Positions 1-4,746 of a DNA stretch of 6,292 nt are shown here, piece after piece. Origin of the DNA: Planctomycetia bacterium (GTDB taxonomy: Bacteria > Planctomycetota > Planctomycetia > Pirellulales > UBA1268); NCBI GenBank assembly GCA_010027105.1, contig RGVT01000167.1, positions 1-6,292 on the forward strand. Direction: 5' to 3'. Position numbers and translations under genes: made by a program. Position 1 is the stretch's first letter. Each line of letters begins with the position of its first letter. The notes under the pieces are model-generated. The model saw only the letters and a list, made by a program, of their open reading frames with translations, made no database searches and was not told the DNA's origin.

Positions 1-480
1 GCCGGCGAGCGGGTCGCGGGCCCGGCGGAGCGTCATCCAGAAGCCGGCCATGAGCAGGAGCGGCACGAGCATGTAGAGCCCGAGCAGGAAGCCGGTGCCG
101 TCGCTCGGCTGCCGGACGGTGGTCTTCACGGAGTGGTCGAGGAGGAGTTTGTCGAGGCCCTCGCCGAGATAGGTCGAGAGCTCGAGGCGGAAGGTCTTGG
201 CGTTCGTCACGCCGCCGATCCGCTCCGGCGGCGGCGCCGCCCGGAACTGGCCCTGCAGGGTGTTGCCGGCGATCTCCACGGCCGACACGTTGCCCGCCTG
301 CACCTGCCGCACGAACTCGTCGTAGCTGATGGTGGAGGGGAGGGCGGCCTGCTCCCGGGCGAAGAGCGTGACGAGCGCCAGCCCCACGAGCGCCACGAGC
401 ACGAGCGCCGGCATGCCCAGCGGGCGGCCGAACATCGGGCCGAACCTGGAGGGGCCCTTGGGAGGCGGGACGGCGTCCAT
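1..480 (-). CDS. ftsH: ATP-dependent zinc metalloprotease FtsH, N-terminal part (runs off the left edge)
   Basis: FtsH is a membrane-anchored AAA+ protease that degrades misassembled membrane proteins and some regulators. Only the first 160 codons are inside the window. What is visible fits the family's N-terminal module: a short cytoplasmic tail (residues 1-21, proline rich), a first membrane helix (about 22-41), a periplasmic FtsH-extracellular domain with the typical 'ISYDEFVRQVQAGNVSAVEI' start (51-70), and a second helix (about 131-150) followed by a basic stretch. The AAA+ module and the HExxH zinc site would lie beyond position 1, so the assignment rests on the N-terminus alone. The chosen ATG (478-480) has no clear Shine-Dalgarno site. 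An in-frame ATG at 580-582 would add 34 residues, but these (MQPPRHPEDV...) do not look like FtsH. The gene is divergent from ndk. Confidence 0.8.
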   Translation of the reverse strand, partial: MDAVPPPKGPSRFGPMFGRPLGMPALVLVALVGLALVTLFAREQAALPSTISYDEFVRQVQAGNVSAVEIAGNTLQGQFRAAPPPERIGGVTNAKTFRLELSTYLGEGLDKLLLDHSVKTTVRQPSDGTGFLLGLYMLVPLLLMAGFWMTLRRARDPLAG

Positions 481-697
481 TCGGGGAGGCTCGCGGGGAG
501 GGTGGGAGACGGCGACCAGATACGACAGTGTAGTGTAGGAGTCGGGATGGAAAACGTCCTCCGGGTGCCGCGGCGGCTGCATGGACCGCGAGATGCGGTG
601 CGGGGGCGGTCGGGCTCCGGACGAGTCGGTCTGGGAACCGTGCGGGTCGCTCAGTAGACTCCGCATCCCGCCCGTTCTCCGCCTCCGGATGCCTCCC
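481..697. promoter_or_regulatory. Divergent intergenic region between ftsH and ndk
   Basis: This stretch must hold the promoters of both divergent genes. I see no strong sigma-70 pair. On the minus strand two overlapping TACACT hexamers (within 523-538) resemble a -10 box and would place an ftsH start point close to the ATG at 480, but no good -35 box lies upstream. Both strands stay open in frame across much of the region (an upstream-extended ndk frame from 581 and an extended ftsH frame), as expected by chance at this GC content. The promoter reading is weak. Confidence 0.25.
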
Positions 698-1159
698 ATG
701 GACCGCACGTTCGTGATGTTCAAGCCCGACTGCCTCGAGCGCGGGCTGCTCGGCCGGATCCTCGCGCGGTTCGACGACAAGGGCCTCAGGCTCGTGGCGC
801 TGAAGATGCTGCGGATCACGCCCGCCCTGGCCAGGCAGCACTACGCCGAGCACGTCGAGAAGCCTTTTTATCCGGGGCTCGAGCAGTTCATCACCGCGTC
901 GCCCGTGGTGGCCGCCGTGTTCGAGGGGCCGGAAGTGGTCCGCGTGGTGCGCGAGATGCTCGGGGCCACGAGCGGCCTGAAGGCGGCCGCCGGCACGATT
1001 CGCGGCGACTACTCGGCGAGCCGGCAGATGAACCTCGTGCACGCCTCCGACTCGCCCGAGTCGGCCGTCCGCGAGATCGGCCTCTATTTCAAGCCCGACG
1101 AGGTCCAGGCCTGGGACCCCACGCTCGCCTGCTGGCTGCAGGCGCCCGGGGAGGCGTGA
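698..1159 (+). CDS. ndk: Nucleoside diphosphate kinase
   Basis: The enzyme moves the gamma-phosphate from ATP to other (d)NDPs through a phosphohistidine intermediate, supplying NTPs and dNTPs in the cytoplasm. The 153-residue product has the family's usual bacterial length and its landmarks in order: RTFVMFKPD with the nucleotide-contacting Lys9, HYAEH at 48-52, KPFYP at 55-59, the GATSG...GTIRGDY segment (89-105) and the active-site NLVHASDS with the catalytic His115. The usual 'GATNPxxAxPGTIRGD' appears here as GATSGLKAAAGTIRGD, a mild variation. The start at 698 is chosen because MDRTFVMFKPD aligns with the family's beginning. The same frame is open back to an ATG at 581, but those 39 residues are arginine/proline rich and overlap the divergent promoter region. 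No clear Shine-Dalgarno site is visible. The pyrophosphatase gene follows after 10 bp, so co-transcription is likely. Confidence 0.93.
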   Translation: MDRTFVMFKPDCLERGLLGRILARFDDKGLRLVALKMLRITPALARQHYAEHVEKPFYPGLEQFITASPVVAAVFEGPEVVRVVREMLGATSGLKAAAGTIRGDYSASRQMNLVHASDSPESAVREIGLYFKPDEVQAWDPTLACWLQAPGEA

Positions 1160-1169
1160 GCCGCGTTGC

Positions 1170-2810
1170 ATGAGCGTCCTCGTCTTCGGGCACCGCAACC
1201 CCGACACCGACGCCATCTGCTCGGCGCTCGCCTACGCCGATCTGTTGCGGCGCACGTCGCGGCCCGACGCCGTCGCCGCCTGCTGCGGCCCGCCGAACGA
1301 GCGCACGGAGTTCGCGCTCGCGCGGGCGGGGGTCGCGGCGCCGCGGCTCGTGATGGACGTGCGGCCGCAGGTCGAGGACGTGTGCCGCCGCGACCTCGTG
1401 ACGGCGTCGTTCGGCGACACGTTCCACGAGGCCTACGAGCGGATGCGGAAGGGCGACCTGCGGGCGATTCCCGTCGTCGACGCCGACCGCCGCGTCGTGG
1501 GGGTGCTTTCGATCCTCACGATGATGGAGCTGTTCTTCACCGACGCCGCCGACTCGACGAAGGCCCGGGCCGTGGCCACGAGCCTGGAGAAGATCCGCGA
1601 GGTGCTCGGAGGCACGTTCCGCAACGCGGTCGATCCGGGCCGGGCCGACGAGGTGCTCGTGATGGTGGGGTCGATGAGCGCCGAGGGCTTCACCGAGCGG
1701 ATGCGGCGGTATCCGCTGGAGCGGCTCGTGGTCGTGTGCGGCGACCGGCCGTCGATCCAGCTGCCGGCGATCGACGCAGGCGTGCGGGCCCTCGTGATCA
1801 CGGGCGGGTTTCCGCTGGCGGCCGAGGTGGTGGAGATCGCGAAGGCGAAACGGGTGTCGATCATCTCGAGCCCGTTCGACACGGTGAACACGACGCTGCG
1901 GATCAAGTCGGCGCAGTTCATCGACCCGGTCGTGGAACGCGACGTGGTCGCGCTCCCCGGGAAGTGGAGCGTGGCCGAGGCGCGGGGCGTGGTGGAGCGG
2001 TCGGCGCAGCCGGTGTTTCCGGTGGTGGGCGACGACGGCCGGCTCGCGGGCCTCGCCTTCCGGACCGACATCGTGAGCCCGCCGCGGCCGCAGCTCGTGC
2101 TCGTCGACCACAACGAGCTCGCCCAGGCTGTGCACGGGGCCGACGAGGCCGAGATCGTGGAGGTGCTCGACCACCACCGCCTCGGCGGCGGCTTGAAGTC
2201 CACGCAGCCGATCCGGTTCGTGATGGAGCCGGTCGGCTCGACCTGCACGCTCGTGGCCCGGCAGTTCCGTGCGGCGGGCCTCGAGCCGGCGCCGGGGATC
2301 GCGCTCTGCATGGCGTCGGGGATCATCTCCGACACGCTCCACCTCCGGTCGCCCACCACGACCGACGTCGACCGCGAGGTGCTCGCCTGGCTCGGGGGCC
2401 TGTGCGGTGGGAACCTGGAGGCCTATGCGAAGGAGTTCTTCGAGCTTGGCTCGGCGCTGCGGTCGAAGGGGCCGGCCGACGTGATCCGCGAGGACTGCAA
2501 GGAGTTCACCGAGCACGGCGTGCGGTTCTCGATCTCGCAGATCGAGGAGACGGGGTTCGACCTCTTCTGGGAGAAGAAGGAGGAGCTGCGGTCGGCGCTC
2601 GAGGCGTTCGCGGAGCGGCAGAGGCTCGAGTTCGCGGCGCTGCTGGTGACCGACGTGGTGAGCAACGGCTCGCTCCTGCTGCTCTCGAAGGAGTCGGAGG
2701 CCTTCGAGGGGATCAACTACCCGCGGCTCGACCGCAGCCTCTACGCCCTCGAGAACGTCGTCAGCCGCAAGAAGCAACTCCTGCCGCTGATCTCGCAACT
2801 GCTGTCTTAA
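1170..2810 (+). CDS. Manganese-dependent family II inorganic pyrophosphatase with CBS-DRTGG-CBS regulatory insert
   Basis: The enzyme hydrolyses pyrophosphate to two phosphates in the cytoplasm, pulling biosynthetic reactions forward. The 546 residues read as a DHH-family phosphoesterase split by a regulatory insert: the N-terminal DHH segment with GHRNPDTDAI (residues 7-16; metal ligands His8, Asp12, Asp14), a first CBS domain (about 70-120), a DRTGG domain (about 137-245, with GDRPSIQLPAI at 191-201), a second CBS domain (about 253-303), then the rest of the DHH domain with VDHNE (312-316), LDHHR (333-337) and IISDT (386-390), and a DHHA2 domain ending in the substrate-binding SRKKQ (532-536). 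Simple family II enzymes have about 310 residues; the extra length is the insert. In characterised CBS-type relatives, adenine nucleotides bind the CBS pair and change activity, so the same is expected here. It lies 10 bp after ndk. GGGGAGG about 15 bases upstream of the ATG is too far for a typical ribosome site. Confidence 0.92.
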   Translation: MSVLVFGHRNPDTDAICSALAYADLLRRTSRPDAVAACCGPPNERTEFALARAGVAAPRLVMDVRPQVEDVCRRDLVTASFGDTFHEAYERMRKGDLRAIPVVDADRRVVGVLSILTMMELFFTDAADSTKARAVATSLEKIREVLGGTFRNAVDPGRADEVLVMVGSMSAEGFTERMRRYPLERLVVVCGDRPSIQLPAIDAGVRALVITGGFPLAAEVVEIAKAKRVSIISSPFDTVNTTLRIKSAQFIDPVVERDVVALPGKWSVAEARGVVERSAQPVFPVVGDDGRLAGLAFRTDIVSPPRPQLVLVDHNELAQAVHGADEAEIVEVLDHHRLGGGLKSTQPIRFVMEPVGSTCTLVARQFRAAGLEPAPGIALCMASGIISDTLHLRSPTTTDVDREVLAWLGGLCGGNLEAYAKEFFELGSALRSKGPADVIREDCKEFTEHGVRFSISQIEETGFDLFWEKKEELRSALEAFAERQRLEFAALLVTDVVSNGSLLLLSKESEAFEGINYPRLDRSLYALENVVSRKKQLLPLISQLLS

Positions 2811-2813
2811 CGC

Positions 2814-2839
2814 GAAACATGAGCCTCCAGCTCATTTTC
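2814..2839 (+). terminator. Terminator-like hairpin after the pyrophosphatase gene
   Basis: Four bases after the TAA stop, ATGAGC (2819-2824) and GCTCAT (2830-2835) form a perfect 6-bp stem around a CTCCA loop. It is extended by GAAA (2814-2817) pairing with TTTC (2836-2839) across a single bulged C at 2818. A TTTT run (2835-2838) follows or overlaps the 3' arm. This is a reasonable but weak intrinsic terminator, because the T run is short and partly paired. It abuts the first unit of the 77-bp repeat array. Confidence 0.45.
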
Positions 2840-2888
2840 CCTTGGCCGACCTGCGTCGGCTGGTGATTACCCGGCCGGCTATGTTCAC

Positions 2889-2918
2889 GGGAATTCTCGG
2901 CATCGTGCCGAAATTCCC
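2889..2918. terminator. Bulged hairpin at the junction of repeat copies 1 and 2
   Basis: GGGAATT (2889-2895) pairs with AATTCCC (2912-2918), and TCGGCA (2897-2902) with TGCCGA (2906-2911), around a TCG loop. One unpaired C sits at 2896. That gives 13 bp interrupted by a single bulge. No long T run follows on either strand, so classical intrinsic termination is uncertain. A structural or RNA-processing role is equally possible. The structure itself is certain; its job is not. Confidence 0.4.
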
Positions 2919-2965
2919 TTGGCCGACCTGCGTCGGCTGGTGATTACCCGGCCGGCTGTATTCAC

Positions 2966-2995
2966 GGGAATTCTCGGCATCGTGCCGAAATTCCC
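2966..2995. terminator. Bulged hairpin at the junction of repeat copies 2 and 3
   Basis: This is an exact copy of the hairpin 77 bp upstream: GGGAATT and TCGGCA pair with TGCCGA and AATTCCC around a TCG loop with one bulged C. The two base differences between repeat copies fall outside both arms, so the structure is unchanged. Confidence 0.4.
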
Positions 2996-3026
2996 TTGGC
3001 CGACCTGCGTCGGCTGGTGATTACCC

Positions 3027-3039
3027 GGCCCTCCGGGCC
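3027..3039 (-). terminator. Short GC hairpin downstream of pyrF
   Basis: GGCCC (3027-3031), a TCC loop and GGGCC (3035-3039) form a 5-bp GC stem about 8 bases beyond the pyrF stop codon (complement of 3047-3049). It lies where the third repeat copy loses its match. Read on the minus strand there is no T run after it, so it would be a poor intrinsic terminator alone. Confidence 0.25.
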
Positions 3040-3046
3040 TGGCGCT

Positions 3047-3967
3047 TTATGACGTGAGTCGGGCAGCCGGGGTGTCGGCGGCGAGGCGTTCGATCATGTC
3101 GCGGCAGGCCCGCTCGACGGCCGTCTGCCACTGGCCGTCAGTGAGCCCGGCGTTCATCTCGGGCCGCGCGTGCGCGAAGATAACGTCGCGGGCGCTGACG
3201 ACGAGCGCGCCGAGGCCGTCGGCGTGGAACGCCCCGCGCACGTCGGCTGCGCGGCCACCCTGCTTGCCGAAGCCCGGCACGAGGATCCAGGCGTGCGGCA
3301 GCGCCGCCCGCATCGCGTCCAGTTGCCGCGGCCAGGTGGCGCCCACGACGGCGCCGACGGCGCCATACGTGCCGCCCTCGGCCGTTCGCGCGGCGAGGGC
3401 CTCGACGCCCGCGGCCACGTGCTCGGAGATCGTGCGTCCGTCGGCAGTGAGATCCTGAAAGTCCCTGCTGCCCGGGTTCGACGTCTTCACGAGAATGAAG
3501 ATGCCGGCGCCCCGTTCGTGCGCCGTCTGCACGAACGGCTCGAGCGAGTCGAGCCCGAGGTAGGGGTTCACGGTGAGGGCGTCGGCGGCCCAGGGGCCGG
3601 CGAGCCAGCCCGCGGCGTAGGCCTCGGCGGTGGAGCCGATGTCGCCGCGCTTGCCATCGGCCAGCACGAGCAGGCCGCGGGCGCGGGCGTGGGCGATCAC
3701 CTCGGCGAGCGCGGTCATGCCGTGGGGCCCGAGCGCCTCGAAGCAGGCCAGCTGCGGCTTGACGATCGGCACGAGCGGCGCGACGACGTCGATCACCTCG
3801 CAGCAGAACCGGGCGCAGGCCCGGGCGAGCTCGTTGGGGTCGGTGAGTGCGGCCGCGCCGAGGGCGGGAGGCAGGCTCTCGCGGCGCGGGTCGAGGCCGA
3901 TGCAGGCGGGCGTCGTGCGCGCCGTGATGGCTGCGGCGAGTCGAATGGAGAAGGGTTCGGCGGGCAT
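3047..3967 (-). CDS. pyrF: Orotidine 5'-phosphate decarboxylase (subfamily 2)
   Basis: This enzyme removes CO2 from OMP to give UMP, the last step of de novo pyrimidine synthesis, in the cytoplasm. The 306-residue product fits the longer subfamily 2 enzymes and not the roughly 230-residue E. coli type. The catalytic DGKRGDIGSTAEAYA motif is at 104-118, with Asp104, Lys106 and Asp109 forming the charged network. IGLDPR (23-28) forms the start of the barrel, VKPQ (69-72) and VNPYLG (133-138) follow, and GATWP (209-213) and VPGFGKQGG (230-238) fit the phosphate-binding end. The ATG at 3965-3967 is preferred because MPAEPFSIRL leads straight into the barrel. The frame stays open for 62 more codons upstream but those residues look non-coding. 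No Shine-Dalgarno site is evident. The gene is alone, converging on the pyrophosphatase gene and divergent from a small membrane-protein gene, with no other pyr gene in sight. Confidence 0.92.
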   Translation of the reverse strand: MPAEPFSIRLAAAITARTTPACIGLDPRRESLPPALGAAALTDPNELARACARFCCEVIDVVAPLVPIVKPQLACFEALGPHGMTALAEVIAHARARGLLVLADGKRGDIGSTAEAYAAGWLAGPWAADALTVNPYLGLDSLEPFVQTAHERGAGIFILVKTSNPGSRDFQDLTADGRTISEHVAAGVEALAARTAEGGTYGAVGAVVGATWPRQLDAMRAALPHAWILVPGFGKQGGRAADVRGAFHADGLGALVVSARDVIFAHARPEMNAGLTDGQWQTAVERACRDMIERLAADTPAARLTS

Positions 3968-4013
3968 GCTGATGATTTCACGCAAGTGTGTCGCCCGCGG
4001 CGTGGCTTGGCGA

Positions 4014-4039
4014 GGCCCGGCGGCGGGCCACTGGTTTTT
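4014..4039 (+). other. GC hairpin followed by a T run in the pyrF-upstream region
   Basis: GGCCCG (4014-4019) and CGGGCC (4024-4029) form a perfect 6-bp stem with loop GCGG, followed after five bases by TTTTT (4035-4039). It resembles a terminator on the plus strand, yet no plus-strand gene ends just before it. It may be a leader structure for the next small gene, or act on the pyrF side. Function unknown. Confidence 0.25.
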
Positions 4040-4111
4040 CGCCCGTTCGGGGGCGTAGGTTTGCCTGCCAGGGATGCCGATCCCGGCCGGGACGCCATTC
4101 CTCGAAGGTGT

Positions 4112-4116
4112 GGAGG
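4112..4116 (+). promoter_or_regulatory. Ribosome binding site that fixes the start of the small membrane protein
   Basis: GGAGG lies 5 bases before the ATG at 4122. It is one of the few clear Shine-Dalgarno sites in the GC-rich half of the window, and it favours this ATG over the in-frame ATG at 4074, which has none. Confidence 0.6.
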
Positions 4117-4121
4117 TGGTC

Positions 4122-4424
4122 ATGGGACACGTCAATCCGAATCGTCTGGGCATCGTGGTGGCGGTGGTGCTGTCGGCCTGGCATGCGCTCTGGGAGGGGC
4201 TCGTGGCGGCCGGGGTGGCGCAGCGCGTCGTGGACTTCGTCTATCGGCTGCACAGCGTGAAGTCGGAGATGGTGGTCGAGCCGTTCGACGCGGGGCGGGC
4301 GGGGCTGCTCCTGTTGCTTGCCGCCGGTCTCGGCTATGTCGCCGGAGCGGTGGCCGCGGTGCTCTGGAACTGCCTCGGGGTGGTTTGCGAGCGCGGCAAG
4401 CCGGCGTCGGCAATTCGTCTGTGA
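4122..4424 (+). CDS. Small two-helix membrane protein of unknown function
   Basis: I do not recognise the family with certainty. The 100-residue product has two predicted membrane segments, about residues 9-31 (LGIVVAVVLSAWHALWEGLV) and 59-85 (ending AAVLWNCLG), joined by a loop containing AQRVVDFVYRLHSVKSEMVVEPF (split across 33-55), which looks like an amphipathic or re-entrant segment. Tryptophan, glycine and a His in the loop recall small 'hypothetical membrane' proteins often found singly in bacterial genomes. A short basic tail ends the protein (RGKPASAIRL), suggesting the positive-inside orientation for the C-terminus. The start at 4122 is supported by GGAGG 5 bases upstream; starting at 4074 would add 16 residues. 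It is divergent from pyrF and about 137 bp before the tRNA. No function can be inferred from neighbours. Confidence 0.65.
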   Translation: MGHVNPNRLGIVVAVVLSAWHALWEGLVAAGVAQRVVDFVYRLHSVKSEMVVEPFDAGRAGLLLLLAAGLGYVAGAVAAVLWNCLGVVCERGKPASAIRL

Positions 4425-4480
4425 GGGATGGAGCGGGCAGAAACCTCGCGGAGCCTGCCGGTGCGGCTTCTGAATCCGTG

Positions 4481-4509
4481 TTGAAGGTCGGCCGTCGTTC
4501 TGCGATAGT
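4481..4509 (+). promoter_or_regulatory. Probable sigma-70-type promoter of tRNA-Pro
   Basis: TTGAAG (4481-4486) and GATAGT (4504-4509) are separated by 17 bp. Each matches four of six consensus positions. The predicted start near 4516 would give a leader of about 45 bases before the mature tRNA, occupied by the hairpin at 4521-4551. Confidence 0.5.
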
Positions 4510-4520
4510 GTGGAAGTCGT

Positions 4521-4551
4521 GGGGTGCTCGTGCCGCGTGCGCGAGCACCTC
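4521..4551 (+). other. Stable hairpin in the tRNA-Pro leader
   Basis: GGTGCTCG (4523-4530) pairs perfectly with CGAGCACC (4542-4549). The stem extends outward by a G-U (4522/4550) and a G-C pair (4521/4551), and the 11-base loop could add two further GC pairs. The structure ends nine bases before the first base of the tRNA. It could guide 5' processing, attenuate transcription, or bind a protein. It has only a weak TTT after it, so I do not call it a terminator. Confidence 0.45.
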
Positions 4552-4560
4552 CGACGGTTT

Positions 4561-4635
4561 CGGGGCGTGGCGCAGTCTGGCTAGCGCGCTTGACTGGGGG
4601 TCAAGAGGTCGCAGGTTCAAGTCCTGTCGCCCCGA
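4561..4635 (+). tRNA. tRNA-Pro (anticodon GGG)
   Basis: A complete cloverleaf can be drawn. The acceptor arm CGGGGCG (4561-4567) pairs with CGCCCCG (4628-4634), and the discriminator is A4635. The D-arm region is GCGC...GCGC with the GTCTGGCTA loop. The anticodon stem CTTGA/TCAAG (4589-4593/4601-4605) holds the loop CTGGGGG with anticodon GGG at 4596-4598. The T-arm is GCAGG-TTCAAGT-CCTGT (4611-4627). The initial C1-G72 pair is typical of bacterial tRNA-Pro. CCA is not encoded (CTG follows the discriminator), so it must be added by nucleotidyltransferase. The gene reads CCC codons (and perhaps CCU). It is directly followed by an integrase gene. Confidence 0.95.
4611..4635 (+). other. Candidate attachment-site core (attL) in the 3' end of tRNA-Pro
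   Basis: Tyrosine recombinases commonly recombine at the T-arm and 3' acceptor sequence of a tRNA, leaving an intact tRNA at one end of the element and a copy of the 3' part at the other. Here an intact tRNA is followed about 110 bp later by such a recombinase reading away from it. The exact crossover cannot be set without the far copy, which is outside the window. The limits given cover the T-arm to the discriminator base. Confidence 0.4.
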
Positions 4636-4684
4636 CTGCAGCTACCTGCCGTCGTCCGGCAGTGCCACTTGGCAGCACCCGTTT

Positions 4685-4722
4685 ATCGGGGACGGAATCG
4701 GGGACATTCCCGATTCCCCGAT
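4685..4722 (+). promoter_or_regulatory. Cluster of four ATCGGG half-sites forming a hairpin before the integrase
   Basis: ATCGGGGAC occurs at 4685-4693 and again at 4697-4705. The opposite strand carries ATCGGGAA (4707-4714) and ATCGGGGAA (4714-4722). GGAATCGGG (4694-4702) pairs with CCCGATTCC (4709-4717) around a 6-base loop, and ATCGG (4685-4689) with CCGAT (4718-4722). The alternative pairing of 4685-4692 with 4715-4722 is a perfect 8 bp. The cluster ends 11 bases before the integrase ribosome site. It may be integrase arm-binding sites, a repressor operator, or an RNA structure controlling translation. Confidence 0.5.
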
Positions 4723-4733
4723 TGCGGCCTACC

Positions 4734-4739
4734 GAGAGG
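4734..4739 (+). promoter_or_regulatory. Ribosome binding site of the integrase gene
   Basis: GAGAGG lies 7 bases before the ATG at 4747. It decides this start over the in-frame TTG at 4669, whose extra 26 codons would read through the half-site cluster. Confidence 0.65.
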
Positions 4740-4746
4740 CACTTTG

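Larger units (their letters stand above)
2837..3030. repeat. 77-bp tandem repeat array, two full copies and one partial, palindrome rich
   Basis: Copies begin at 2837, 2914 and 2991, each with TTCCCTTGGCCGACCTGC. The period is exactly 77 bp. Copies 1 and 2 differ at only two positions (ATGT at 2881-2884 against GTAT at 2958-2961). The third copy matches for about 40 bp and then diverges after 3030. Each unit holds a stem GCCGAC-CTGC-GTCGGC (first at 2845-2860), a CCGGCCGG palindrome (2871-2878 in copy 1), and a stem spanning the unit junction. Since 77 is not a multiple of three and stops occur, it is not a protein repeat. It separates two convergent genes, so a bidirectional termination role is plausible. 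A dispersed extragenic repeat or a small RNA are alternatives. Confidence 0.9.

Noticed and set aside
581..697. 39-residue N-terminal extension of ndk
   Set aside because: NDK aligns from MDRTFVMFKPD; the extension is low complexity, Arg/Pro rich, and lies in the divergent promoter region.
1089..2798. Long minus-strand ORF (569 codons) opposite ndk and the pyrophosphatase
   Set aside because: It is very rich in Arg, His, Pro and Glu, a shadow of GC-rich codons on the other strand, while the plus strand carries clear catalytic motifs.
1166..2866. Plus-strand ORF of 566 codons overlapping the pyrophosphatase in another frame
   Set aside because: Arg/Gly/Ala-rich out-of-frame shadow with no recognisable motif; the true frame has GHRNPDTDAI, DHH and SRKKQ.
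2837..3030. CRISPR array
   Set aside because: The repeats are contiguous 77-bp units with no unique spacers, and no cas genes are near.
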